From NCBI RefSeq assembly GCF_002006355.2, contig NZ_CP096980.1, positions 372,001 to 436,000 on the forward strand: a DNA stretch of 64,000 nucleotides. The letters run 5' to 3'. Positions 42,058-49,991 of the stretch are shown piece after piece. Made by a program: the position numbers and the translations under genes. The first letter of the stretch is position 1. The number at the start of each line of letters is the position of its first letter. The notes under the pieces were generated by a model, which was given only the letters and a program-made list of their open reading frames with translations, had not been told where the DNA came from and did no database searches. The stretch comes from Clostridium felsineum DSM 794 (GTDB taxonomy: Bacteria; Bacillota; Clostridia; Clostridiales; Clostridiaceae).

Positions 42058-42846
42058 ATGAGAAAAGCAGTGTTTTTTGATATTGATGGAACTTTATTAG
42101 ATTGTTTAAATGGAATAGATAAGATTACTCCGAGAGTAGAAAAAGCTATAAGAAGACTTAGGGCAAATGGAGATTATGTCTTTATAGCCACAGGAAGGCC
42201 GTTCGCTTTTTTAGATGATGAGCTTCTTAACTTTGGCTTCGATGGCTTTGTTTATACAAATGGTTCATATGTAGAAGTTAATAAAAATAACATATACAAG
42301 CAAGCTATGGATAAAGAAAGTTTAAAAAAGATTATAAATAATTTTGAAAGATTAAACGTTGAATATATATTGCAGGGAGAAAAGTACTCTTATACAAGAG
42401 CGGAATATAAAAAGCTTCATGCCTTTTATGATGAATTTGATATATCTAAAAAGTACATTTTGAATGATTATAATATAGATGATATAGATGTGTACAAGGT
42501 AGAGATGGTGTGTGATGATGAAAAAGGTATACAATATTGTTTATCATTAGAAGATGAAAACTACAATTATATTTATGATGAAGATATAAAACACCTCGAA
42601 TTATATTCTAAAAACAATAGCAAGGCTTCTGGGATATTAAAGGTGCTTGAATTTCTAGATATCTCTGTTGAAAATAGCTATGCCTTTGGTGACGGAAAAA
42701 ATGATATAGAAATGTTAGAGACAGTAGGATGTGGAATAGCCATGGGGAATGCGGGGGATTTTGTCAAAGGTTTCGCTAAAGAGGTTACGGATACGGTTCA
42801 AAACGATGGAGTTGCCCTTGGTATAGAAAGATTTATTTTGTCGTAA
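42058..42846 (+). CDS. HAD-superfamily Cof-type phosphatase
   Basis: A 262-residue HAD hydrolase of the Cof/IIB subfamily. Motif 1 is FFDIDGTLLD (Asp8 nucleophile, Asp10 acid/base), motif 2 is FIATGRP, and motif 4 is FGDGKNDIEML, with the IIB cap between. These enzymes dephosphorylate sugar phosphates, nucleotides or phosphorylated cofactors. The start has an AAGGAAGGG ribosome binding site. The divergent DeoR-type regulator suggests a link to sugar-phosphate stress. Confidence 0.9.
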   Translation: MRKAVFFDIDGTLLDCLNGIDKITPRVEKAIRRLRANGDYVFIATGRPFAFLDDELLNFGFDGFVYTNGSYVEVNKNNIYKQAMDKESLKKIINNFERLNVEYILQGEKYSYTRAEYKKLHAFYDEFDISKKYILNDYNIDDIDVYKVEMVCDDEKGIQYCLSLEDENYNYIYDEDIKHLELYSKNNSKASGILKVLEFLDISVENSYAFGDGKNDIEMLETVGCGIAMGNAGDFVKGFAKEVTDTVQNDGVALGIERFILS

Positions 42847-42851
42847 GTTAT

Positions 42852-43010
42852 CTCAAATTTAAAGAGGGTTGTGATAAGCATTTAATTGAAGTGGACGTTA
42901 AACAGCAGCTTAAAATTGCTACTTCTTTTTTTAAAAGTACAACGCTCAATGATATTGACTTAGAGCCTACTTTAAGTGATAACATGTTTATTATGGTACA
43001 TACCAAATAA
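42852..43010 (+). pseudogene. C-terminal remnant of an unrecognised gene
   Basis: A frame of about 53 codons without a start (…CDKHLIEVDVKQQLKIATSF then FKSTTLNDIDLEPTLSDN), ending at TAA 43008-43010. Composition and codon use look genuinely coding. It begins within a few bases of the HAD stop. It is probably the tail of a gene whose 5' part was lost. The family is unknown. Confidence 0.4.
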
Positions 43011-43032
43011 ACCACAAGAGAAGGCGATGAAA

Positions 43033-43986
43033 ATGAAAAAGCTTAAATTGATAATTACTGGAATCATCATAGTTATTATATTAGCAGTAATAGCGATATA
43101 TATTTATATACCTAAAACTATTTCCAAAGTAAAGGTGAAGGCAAAGCCCAAAGCACAGCTAACTTTTGCAGTACTTGGAGATGTTCACAATAGAACGGAC
43201 AACCTTCAGAGAGCTATTAATGATCTATACACAATAGATCAAGATATTGATGCATTAATATTAAACGGTGACACTGTGGATCAAGGAATCGAAAGCCAGT
43301 ACGATTCAGTAAAAAAGACTCTAAAGCGAAATAAAGATATATTACCTAAAACAATTATTGAAAACATAGGAAATCATGAATTTTTTGATTATAATATAGG
43401 GACAAATTCAAAGGCACAAGTTAAAACATTTATAAATAGATACCTTGGATTTTCTCAGGAAAAGAAAGTGTATCATGACAAATGGATTAAGGGCTACCAT
43501 TTTATATCACTTGGGTCTGAAGATGGTAAATCTAAAACAACGAATTCCACAGAAGCATCTATATCAAATGAGCAACTAATCTGGCTTAAGGAAAAATTAG
43601 CTCAAAACTATACAAAAGGCAAACCTGTATTTGTATTTTTACATCAAAATTTAAAGCCATTCTGGAACTGGCAGGGAGTTAAGCAAAGTGAAGAAATTAA
43701 TGAAATTCTATCAAAGTATCCAGAGGTAGTGTTATTTACATCCCATACTCACGCTGATTTAGATAAGAATAGTGTATTAGAAAATCAGCCATTTACAATG
43801 GTTCATGCAGCAGCACTTCAATATACGCTTATACCAGAAATAAATAGTAGAGGTGTAATAACAGATATAACTAAAAAACAATATATTAAGGGTTTGTACA
43901 TTGAAGTTAATGGAGATAAGGTTATTATTAAGGGAAGAGATATTAAAGAAAAACAATGGATATTTACAAAGGCTATTACTAAATAA
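43033..43986 (+). CDS. Membrane-anchored calcineurin-like phosphoesterase
   Basis: A 317-residue metallophosphoesterase. A single N-terminal hydrophobic helix (LIITGIIIVIILAVIAIYIY) acts as a signal anchor, so the catalytic domain should be outside the cell. The metal-binding motifs are in order: GDVHN, LNGDTVDQG, IGNHEFFD, LHQN and SHTHAD. The substrate is unknown; extracellular members cleave nucleotides or teichoic acid precursors. The ATG at 43033 is 8 bases after GAGAAGG. Its 5' side abuts the remnant above, so its original promoter context may be lost. Confidence 0.85.
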   Translation: MKKLKLIITGIIIVIILAVIAIYIYIPKTISKVKVKAKPKAQLTFAVLGDVHNRTDNLQRAINDLYTIDQDIDALILNGDTVDQGIESQYDSVKKTLKRNKDILPKTIIENIGNHEFFDYNIGTNSKAQVKTFINRYLGFSQEKKVYHDKWIKGYHFISLGSEDGKSKTTNSTEASISNEQLIWLKEKLAQNYTKGKPVFVFLHQNLKPFWNWQGVKQSEEINEILSKYPEVVLFTSHTHADLDKNSVLENQPFTMVHAAALQYTLIPEINSRGVITDITKKQYIKGLYIEVNGDKVIIKGRDIKEKQWIFTKAITK

Positions 43987-44096
43987 ATTAATATATTAAT
44001 GTAAGTTTATTATGGCAACATATAGTAAGTTATTGTATACTTTCAATATATAGAGGAAATTTAAAATTCCTCAATAAAAGATAATGGAGTAAAGCA

Positions 44097-45536
44097 ATGA
44101 AAAAATATAAAAAAATTACAAAGAATCAATTAACTTTATCCATAATAAATTGTTGTGTATTTGTGTTAGTTTATTTTGTTTTCTTTTACGAACTAAATAT
44201 TTTATGTAAGTATGGAAGAGTAGGTAAAATTACAAATATATTGTTTGGATGTTTGGTTTTCTTTATAGTGTGGCTAATAATGTTAGTGACTAGGCTTGTG
44301 AAAAGGCCTAAGAATACATTGGCAGAGGAAGAAGAGAAGGGGGAAGAATACTCAAGGATAAAGAATAAATTCACGCTTATAGCTTTTATACTTGCAATTT
44401 GTGTAACGGGCTTTTATGGAACTAAAATATATAATAGTGGGACAAAATATAATGGAAAATTAGCATGGTATTTAGAAGAACTAAAAAATAAAAGACTAGC
44501 AAATTTTCAGCATGATAACATATATAAGGATGGTATAGAAGGTATTATTCAGGATGTTAATGAGAAAGTACACATGCCTAAAAAGTTATATATGGTAAAT
44601 AATTTTACTATGAAATTTGATTCAAATGGAAAGATTTTATCCTTCGATACATTTTTATATGGAAAAAATGATAAAGGTAAATTACAAACTTATTTAATTA
44701 GTTATGATAGAAACAAATCAGATAAGATTATAATATACTTAAATGGTTATGCTAAACCAGATTACAATAAGGATAAGCTACTAGAACCATTTTTTACGCT
44801 GATGAAGAAAGCTCCACTTAAAAAAACAGTAAGTAATTGGAGCGAAAAAGCTTATTCTATTAATTATCATGGGAGAAAGAGCTTTTCAAGCAACGTTATT
44901 TACCTTGATTCAAAAGGTAAAATAATTGAAAATAGTGACATGAACTATAAAATGGTCGGATACACCTTATCTGTATTTGTACCAGAGAAATTAAATGAAT
45001 ACCAACCAGTAAGGTACAGTTTAATAGAGGGTGCAAATAAGGAAATAGTAGAACCGTATAATGAAGAAAATTCTCACGAGGAAACTAATTCTTCAGAGAA
45101 GTTTTATCTATCAAAAAAGGTTGGATATAGGCTGGAAATAGTTGCAGCAGCAGCTGGCAGTAGGTCTTATGCTTTAGAAAAAACCACTGATAGAGTTAAT
45201 TGGACAACTATAAATCAAGATCCATTTAATGGTGACATTGGTATTGCAAGTGGAATAACTTTTTTAGACAGTAAGCTTGGTTTTCTAGGTTTATCTTTTT
45301 CGGGAGGTTCAAGGGGAGAGCTATACTGTACAAATGATGGAGGAATATCGTATAAAAAGGTGAATTTTACTTCTATAAAAAAGGATGCGTCCTTTGATTT
45401 ACCGACAATGCCATATAAAAAAGGTGGAAAGCTTTATGTTTTAATAGGAAAAGGATCTGATGGTGATAAAACTAAAGAGTTATATCAGTCTACGGATGAA
45501 GGAGTAACCTGGAAATACATAAAAGATGTACCTTAA
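44097..45536 (+). CDS. Membrane protein with extracellular Asp-box repeats
   Basis: A 479-residue protein with three hydrophobic helices (about residues 14-34, 47-66 and 94-112). A large non-membrane domain follows, whose C-terminal part has sialidase-type Asp boxes (TNDGGISYKKV and STDEGVTWKYI), pointing to a partial beta-propeller. Residues about 150-330 form another beta-rich domain that I do not recognise. It may bind glycans or act as a sensor, but no catalytic residues can be assigned. A terminator follows. It forms no obvious operon. Confidence 0.65.
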   Translation: MKKYKKITKNQLTLSIINCCVFVLVYFVFFYELNILCKYGRVGKITNILFGCLVFFIVWLIMLVTRLVKRPKNTLAEEEEKGEEYSRIKNKFTLIAFILAICVTGFYGTKIYNSGTKYNGKLAWYLEELKNKRLANFQHDNIYKDGIEGIIQDVNEKVHMPKKLYMVNNFTMKFDSNGKILSFDTFLYGKNDKGKLQTYLISYDRNKSDKIIIYLNGYAKPDYNKDKLLEPFFTLMKKAPLKKTVSNWSEKAYSINYHGRKSFSSNVIYLDSKGKIIENSDMNYKMVGYTLSVFVPEKLNEYQPVRYSLIEGANKEIVEPYNEENSHEETNSSEKFYLSKKVGYRLEIVAAAAGSRSYALEKTTDRVNWTTINQDPFNGDIGIASGITFLDSKLGFLGLSFSGGSRGELYCTNDGGISYKKVNFTSIKKDASFDLPTMPYKKGGKLYVLIGKGSDGDKTKELYQSTDEGVTWKYIKDVP

Positions 45537-45548
45537 AGATAAATTACT

Positions 45549-45590
45549 AAAAAGCTTCCTAAGAATTATGTCAAAGGAAGCCTTTTTATT
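45549..45590 (+). terminator. Intrinsic terminator
   Basis: AAAAAGCTTCCT pairs with AGGAAGCCTTTTT and T residues follow. Confidence 0.75.
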
Positions 45591-45600
45591 TTTAGGTATA

Positions 45601-45665
45601 TTGACAGCAGGAGAAATCAGTATATAATTATATTGTAAACTATAATGAAAAATATAGTTTACAAT
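45601..45665 (+). promoter_or_regulatory. bioY promoter and BirA-type operator
   Basis: TTGACA (45601-45606), 16 bases, TATAAT (45623-45628). Just downstream a 13-bp perfect dyad, ATTGTAAACTATA and TATAGTTTACAAT (45632-45665), covers the start of transcription. TTGTAAAC/GTTTACAA matches the BirA biotin-repressor site pattern. Confidence 0.82.
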
Positions 45666-45682
45666 AAGAAGGGGGAGTAACT

Positions 45683-46216
45683 ATGAAGATGTCAACTAAA
45701 GATTTAATATTATGTGCTTTATTTGCAGCAATAAGCTGTGTTCTATCTCAAATATCTATTCCAATTGGAACTGTACCAATTACGATGCAAGTAATGGCAG
45801 TTTATCTTGCTGGAGTAATATTAGGAGCAAAACGTGGTTTTATATCACAATTAGTTTATGTGGTTCTTGGGGCAATTGGGGTGCCCGTTTTTGCTGGCTT
45901 TTCAGGTGGTATTGGAGCGGTTGTAGGACCTACAGGTGGATTCATTATTGCATTTCCATTCATGACTCTCATTGTTGGATATGTTTCTGATAAATATAAA
46001 AAAAGAATACCTATTATAATATCAATGGTGGTTGCAAGTGTATTTTGTTATATACTTGGATCAGTATGGCTTGCACTTATGACTAAGATGTCCTTTTTAG
46101 CAGCAATTAAAGTTGCGGTTTTGCCATTTATACTTTTTGATATAATTAAAATTATCATTGTTTCTATAGTAGCCGTTAGTATAAGAAATGGGATAAAGTC
46201 AGGGGGATTAGCATGA
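45683..46216 (+). CDS. bioY: Biotin transporter substrate-binding protein BioY
   Basis: A 177-residue S-component of an ECF-type biotin uptake system, with six membrane helices. The conserved elements are visible: IPIGTVPITMQVMAVYLAG, the GAIGVPVFAGFSGGIG loop followed by VVGPTGGFIIAFP, and the C-terminal FILFDIIKI. It works with the shared EcfA/A'/T energy module, or alone at low affinity. A BirA-type operator overlaps its transcription start, so biotin should repress it. It is coupled to the next gene by a 4-base ATGA overlap. Confidence 0.95.
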   Translation: MKMSTKDLILCALFAAISCVLSQISIPIGTVPITMQVMAVYLAGVILGAKRGFISQLVYVVLGAIGVPVFAGFSGGIGAVVGPTGGFIIAFPFMTLIVGYVSDKYKKRIPIIISMVVASVFCYILGSVWLALMTKMSFLAAIKVAVLPFILFDIIKIIIVSIVAVSIRNGIKSGGLA

Positions 46217-46596
46217 TAAGGTTAAGACCTCATCATATTATGTGTTTTCAAGGATATGAAGGAAAGGGATATAGCAAAGATTTTATTGAAAATATGGACA
46301 AAATATATGAACAACTTGAGGAAAAATCCAAAGTAAAAATTGTTTTTTCTACAGATGATGTATGCAGAAAATGCCCAAATAAAAAACTAGAGAATATTTG
46401 TGAAACTAATGATAAGGTAGTAAGTATAGATAGTAAAGTTATTAAATATCTAATGTTAGAGGAAAGAGTATATACATATAAGGATCTCATAGTTAGATTG
46501 AAGACAAATATAAATGAAGAAATAATGCAAGATATTTGCGGAAGATGCGCATGGTATACAAATAGTAAATGTAAAAACAATATTCTGAATCTATAA
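46213..46596 (+). CDS. DUF1284 cysteine-rich protein
   Basis: A 127-residue DUF1284 protein. It starts with the family signature LRPHHIMCFQGYEGKGYS, has CRKCPN and later CGRCAWY plus two more cysteines, and probably binds an Fe-S cluster or zinc. No function is established. The ATGA overlap with bioY puts it in the biotin-regulated operon, so a role in biotin supply or use is possible but unproven. It ends at a strong terminator. Confidence 0.85.
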   Translation: MIRLRPHHIMCFQGYEGKGYSKDFIENMDKIYEQLEEKSKVKIVFSTDDVCRKCPNKKLENICETNDKVVSIDSKVIKYLMLEERVYTYKDLIVRLKTNINEEIMQDICGRCAWYTNSKCKNNILNL

Positions 46597-46604
46597 AAGT
46601 ATAT

Positions 46605-46639
46605 TAAAAAATCAGGTGAGATTAACACCTGATTTTTTT
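46605..46639. terminator. Bidirectional terminator
   Basis: AAAAAATCAGGTG and CACCTGATTTTTT arms lie between the convergent DUF1284 and esterase genes. Confidence 0.88.
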
Positions 46640-46641
46640 AG

Positions 46642-47403
46642 TTAGTTAACCTTTGAAATAATGAAATTAACAGCTAAGTCTACAGCTTCATCTAAATTAT
46701 ATTCAAAGCCATGATCTTGCTTTTCAAGTAAATGTAAAGCGCTGTTAGCATAGCTTCCGTAGTATCTTTTTGAAGCAAATGGGTCAACAACTTTATCAGA
46801 AGTTCCATGTATAAGGCATACAGGACCTTTATATTGACTTGAGACTTCATAAATTGGTAAATGTTGTGCTGTGCTAAAATATTGGCTTCTTAAAGGTTTA
46901 TTATTACTTGTAATTGTAATATATTCTGGTATATGTTTTGGATCATAGATTGTACCCATAATTGTACCCTTTAAAGCATCATCCTTTAAGGTTGCAGCTG
47001 GTGCCATTTGTACAAGACAAGTAATATCATCAGGATAATAACCGGCGGTCATACCAGCCACAACACCACCTTGAGAATGGCCCAAAAGACTAATATTTTT
47101 AACAAAGTCTAATTTTTTTACATAACGTAGAACCTCACCTGCATCCTCTAATTCATTTGGAACAGTCATGTCTTCAAATAGACCATCGCTATCACCATGA
47201 CCGTTAAAATCAAATCGCAAAGAGACAATATTGTTTTCTAAAAGTTTTTCTGCAAGTGCCAACTGTAGTTTTCTATTACGATTTGAAGTAAAACCATGCA
47301 TTATGATAACAAGAGGATATTTTTTGTTTTCTTCAAGAAAAGGATATTCCAAAGTACCAACTAAATTTAAGCCTGCTCTTTTTATATTTACAATCTTTTG
47401 CAT
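46642..47403 (-). CDS. Alpha/beta hydrolase, cinnamoyl esterase-like
   Basis: A 253-residue serine hydrolase. It has the oxyanion strand MHGFTSNRN, the FDFNGHGDSDG loop, the nucleophile elbow GHSQGG (Ser110), the acid in HGTSDKVVD and the histidine in EKQDHGFEY. This pattern resembles bacterial cinnamoyl/feruloyl esterases that release hydroxycinnamic acids from plant esters. It lies 73 bases downstream of padC on the same strand. An ACATGT element like those at the padC/padR operator precedes it (47422-47427). Coupled ester hydrolysis and decarboxylation is therefore a reasonable inference. Confidence 0.82.
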   Translation of the reverse strand: MQKIVNIKRAGLNLVGTLEYPFLEENKKYPLVIIMHGFTSNRNRKLQLALAEKLLENNIVSLRFDFNGHGDSDGLFEDMTVPNELEDAGEVLRYVKKLDFVKNISLLGHSQGGVVAGMTAGYYPDDITCLVQMAPAATLKDDALKGTIMGTIYDPKHIPEYITITSNNKPLRSQYFSTAQHLPIYEVSSQYKGPVCLIHGTSDKVVDPFASKRYYGSYANSALHLLEKQDHGFEYNLDEAVDLAVNFIISKVN

Positions 47404-47476
47404 ATAACTAATCCTTTCAAAACATGTTGCGTTTACTTAATTATACCGTATATACGATTACTGTTAAAAGGAATAA

Positions 47477-48019
47477 TTACTTCTTTATTTTCTTGTAGTC
47501 TTTATCAAAGTACTTTCCAGCACGGATATCATCAGTCATACCTTTATAAGGAGCTTCACTGATAACTTCATTATTATCTTGTCCCGCATTTCCCATATAA
47601 GTTATAGTTGCAAATTCAGGAACTACATATTTGGGATAAGTTTCATATTTTACGCGTGATTCTTCCATTAAATCAATGTGTTCATTTTGATAAGTCACAG
47701 TGATTTCTGGATGTTCGTGAACCCATTTTGGGAAGAAGATAACTCCATGTAACTTTCCTTCGTTTGGCATAAAATCTAAAGCTACATCAGTACCAGTTGG
47801 TTCAGTCCAAGTTATTTTGAATACTCCATCTGTTAATTTTACAATGTTTGCTTCTTGGTCAGTTACCCAACGACCAGCAACCATACCACCATGTATACGA
47901 TAATCAACAGTATGATCATTTTTTGCATACCATTCATATTCCCAACCATTATCATAAGTATAAATAAAATGTGTTCCTAAAAAGTCATCTAAATCTTTAA
48001 ATATTTTCTTCTCAGACAT
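47477..48019 (-). CDS. padC: Phenolic acid decarboxylase PadC
   Basis: A 180-residue enzyme that converts p-coumaric, ferulic and caffeic acids to 4-vinylphenols without cofactor. The catalytic residues known from Bacillus PadC all align with a constant shift of nine: Tyr20, Tyr22 (FIYTYDNGWEYEWY), Arg50 (VAGRWV) and Glu73 (TWTEPTG). The IFFPKWVHEHPEIT signature is present. The start is the ATG at 48019 after AAAGGTGG. It is divergent from padR, with ACATGT dyads between, so it should be induced by phenolic acids. Confidence 0.95.
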   Translation of the reverse strand: MSEKKIFKDLDDFLGTHFIYTYDNGWEYEWYAKNDHTVDYRIHGGMVAGRWVTDQEANIVKLTDGVFKITWTEPTGTDVALDFMPNEGKLHGVIFFPKWVHEHPEITVTYQNEHIDLMEESRVKYETYPKYVVPEFATITYMGNAGQDNNEVISEAPYKGMTDDIRAGKYFDKDYKKIKK

Positions 48020-48052
48020 AATAATTCCACCTTTCATGTTACATGCATATAA

Positions 48053-48086
48053 ACATGTACTTCAAAACATGTAATTAAAGACATGT
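48053..48086. promoter_or_regulatory. PadR operator with repeated ACATGT
   Basis: ACATGT occurs at 48053-48058, 48067-48072 and 48081-48086, exactly 14 bases apart, between padC and padR. PadR is known to bind ATGT/ACAT dyads in padC promoters. Confidence 0.75.
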
Positions 48087-48142
48087 TTATCTTATAACAT
48101 TTATGATATACTTATAATATAAAATTGTCAAGGGAGATAATT

Positions 48143-48685
48143 ATGATTAGAAAGAATATGCTTAGGTACATTATTTTAGGGCTGTTAGAAAAGCAAGAGT
48201 TGAGTGGTTATGATATTAAAAAGATATTTGAAGAGGAGATAGGTGAATTTTGGAGAGCAAAGCATAGTCAGATTTATCCTGAGCTAAGAAAATTAGAAGA
48301 GCAAGAGTTAATATGTTCACGAGTTGAAATAGTAGGAAATAAACTTGAAAAAAAGTATTATACACTTACTAAAGAGGGAGAAGTAGAGCTTCAAGCTTGG
48401 ATTTCTTCAGGAACAACAGAGTTATTAGCAACTAAAGATGAATTTATTTTGAAATTATATTTTGTTCATCATAGTAAGGATGTAAGATTAAAAGATATGT
48501 TTGAAGAACAAATAAAATTACATAGTGAAAAGCTGGAACATTTAAAGCTTAGAATGAAAACAATTTTTGAAAGAGAAGAATATAAAAAAGAGAATTATGG
48601 ACACTATCTTATATTAGATCATGCGATTATTAGGGAAGAAGGATATTTAAATTGGCTTAAAAAACAGTATGAGGAGAGTTTATAA
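48143..48685 (+). CDS. padR: PadR-family repressor of padC
   Basis: A 180-residue long-type PadR regulator. The N-terminal winged helix (YIILGLLEKQELSGYDIKKI, then HSQIYPELRKLEEQEL) is followed by KYYTLTKEGEVELQAW and a C-terminal helical dimerisation/ligand domain (about residues 95-180), as in the Bacillus and Lactobacillus phenolic-acid sensors. Divergence from padC across an ACATGT array supports the assignment. The ATG at 48143 follows AAGGGAG. The dus gene starts 2 bases after its stop, so it may be co-transcribed. Confidence 0.9.
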   Translation: MIRKNMLRYIILGLLEKQELSGYDIKKIFEEEIGEFWRAKHSQIYPELRKLEEQELICSRVEIVGNKLEKKYYTLTKEGEVELQAWISSGTTELLATKDEFILKLYFVHHSKDVRLKDMFEEQIKLHSEKLEHLKLRMKTIFEREEYKKENYGHYLILDHAIIREEGYLNWLKKQYEESL

Positions 48686-48687
48686 TT

Positions 48688-49623
48688 ATGAAATACTATT
48701 TTGCGCCACTAGAAGGTATTACAGGATACATATATAGAAACGCCTATGAAAGGTTTTTTGGAGGTATGGATAAATATTTCACACCGTTTATTGTGCCAAC
48801 TAGTAGTGAAAAATTAACCTCAAGAGAATTAAGAGATGTACTGCCAGAGAATAATAAAGTACCTTTTTTAGTTCCTCAAATACTAACTAATGATGCTGAA
48901 AAGTTCATTTTTACAACTGAGAAATTGATGAGGTTTGGATACAAGGAAGTTAATTTAAATTTAGGCTGTCCATCAGGTACAGTTGTAGCTAAAGGTAGAG
49001 GTTCAGGGTTTCTAAAAAAGAGGAAAGAGCTAGATGAGTTTTTAGAAGAGGTATTTTCCAAGTCAAATGCTAAAATTTCTATAAAGACTAGGATAGGGAA
49101 AGATTCTCCAGATGAGTTCTATGAGCTTATTAAAATATATAATAAGTATCCTTTAGAGGAGCTTATTATACACCCAAGAATACAAACTGATTTTTATAAC
49201 AATAAGCCTAATATGAAGGTGTTTAAGGATGCTTTAGCATTAAGCAAAAATAGGGTGTGTTATAATGGCGATATTTTTAAGGTAGAGGATTATAAAAAAC
49301 TTACAGAAGAATTTTCAAATTTAAATACTGTTATGCTTGGACGTGGGATTATTTCAAAACCTAATTTATTAAAAAATATTAACAACGTTCATGATTCAGA
49401 CAAAGAAGTATTGAAAGAATTTCACGATACAATTTATAAAGAGTATCAAAGCTTTCTTTCAGGAGAAAAAAATGTATTATTTAAAATGAAAGAGGTTTGG
49501 TTTTATATGATACATTCCTTTAAAGATAGTGATAAATATTTTAAAAAGATACGTAAAGCAAATAGATTAAACGAGTATGAATTAATTGTATCAAGGCTTT
49601 TTAAAGAATTTGACTTGATTTAA
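48688..49623 (+). CDS. tRNA-dihydrouridine synthase family protein
   Basis: A 311-residue FMN enzyme that reduces uridines in tRNA. It has the start YFAPLEGITGYIYRNAYERF, the active-site NLNLGCPSG (Cys94 proton donor), SIKTRIG, IIHPRIQTDFY and VMLGRGIISKPNL. It belongs to the clostridial subgroup that is additional to the main DusB. It begins 2 bases after padR, without a clear promoter of its own. This linkage seems fortuitous rather than functional. Confidence 0.92.
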   Translation: MKYYFAPLEGITGYIYRNAYERFFGGMDKYFTPFIVPTSSEKLTSRELRDVLPENNKVPFLVPQILTNDAEKFIFTTEKLMRFGYKEVNLNLGCPSGTVVAKGRGSGFLKKRKELDEFLEEVFSKSNAKISIKTRIGKDSPDEFYELIKIYNKYPLEELIIHPRIQTDFYNNKPNMKVFKDALALSKNRVCYNGDIFKVEDYKKLTEEFSNLNTVMLGRGIISKPNLLKNINNVHDSDKEVLKEFHDTIYKEYQSFLSGEKNVLFKMKEVWFYMIHSFKDSDKYFKKIRKANRLNEYELIVSRLFKEFDLI

Positions 49624-49654
49624 AGTATAGTGTATACTAAAAAAATAAGTGAAT

Positions 49655-49828
49655 AACTGAGGTAGAGGCGCAGACTTTAAAAGTAAAATTGTTGAGGTAA
49701 GCACAATGAAGCAGTTTGAAAGGAAAGGTTGCCGAAGCATATGATTAACGCTTTAAAATCATATTGCTGGGTTTGTATAAAATATATACAAAACTGTCAC
49801 AAATGGAAATTGTGGAGAACTATCATTT
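49655..49828 (+). ncRNA. Lysine riboswitch (L box)
   Basis: The conserved L-box blocks appear in order: GAGGTAGAGGCGCAGA at about 49659, GAAAGGAAAGGTTGCCGAAG at about 49718-49737, GCTGGG at about 49766, ACTGTCAC at about 49794, and TGTGGAGAACTATC ending near 49824. An intrinsic terminator follows at 49870-49904, so lysine should stop transcription of the permease gene. Confidence 0.93.
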
Positions 49829-49869
49829 TTGTGGAATTAACGTATATTTGTACGATTGAATATGTGTTT

Positions 49870-49904
49870 AAGTGCCCTGAGTGTAGTCTCAGGGCACTTT
49901 TTAG
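49870..49904 (+). terminator. Riboswitch-controlled terminator
   Basis: AAGTGCCCTGAG and CTCAGGGCACTT arms with a 6-base loop and T run form the expression platform of the lysine riboswitch. The open frame through the riboswitch is only a shadow. Confidence 0.9.
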
Positions 49905-49991
49905 TTTAGTTACAAATAGAATTAATCTACTTTTTATGTTCGACTTAGTTAATTCGCTTATCGGAAATATAACCGATAGGGGGAATAAAAA

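Noticed and set aside
45712..45990. Cysteine- and tryptophan-rich open frame in another frame of bioY
   Set aside because: It is a shadow of a GC-richer membrane-protein gene, with no start signals and an unlikely composition.
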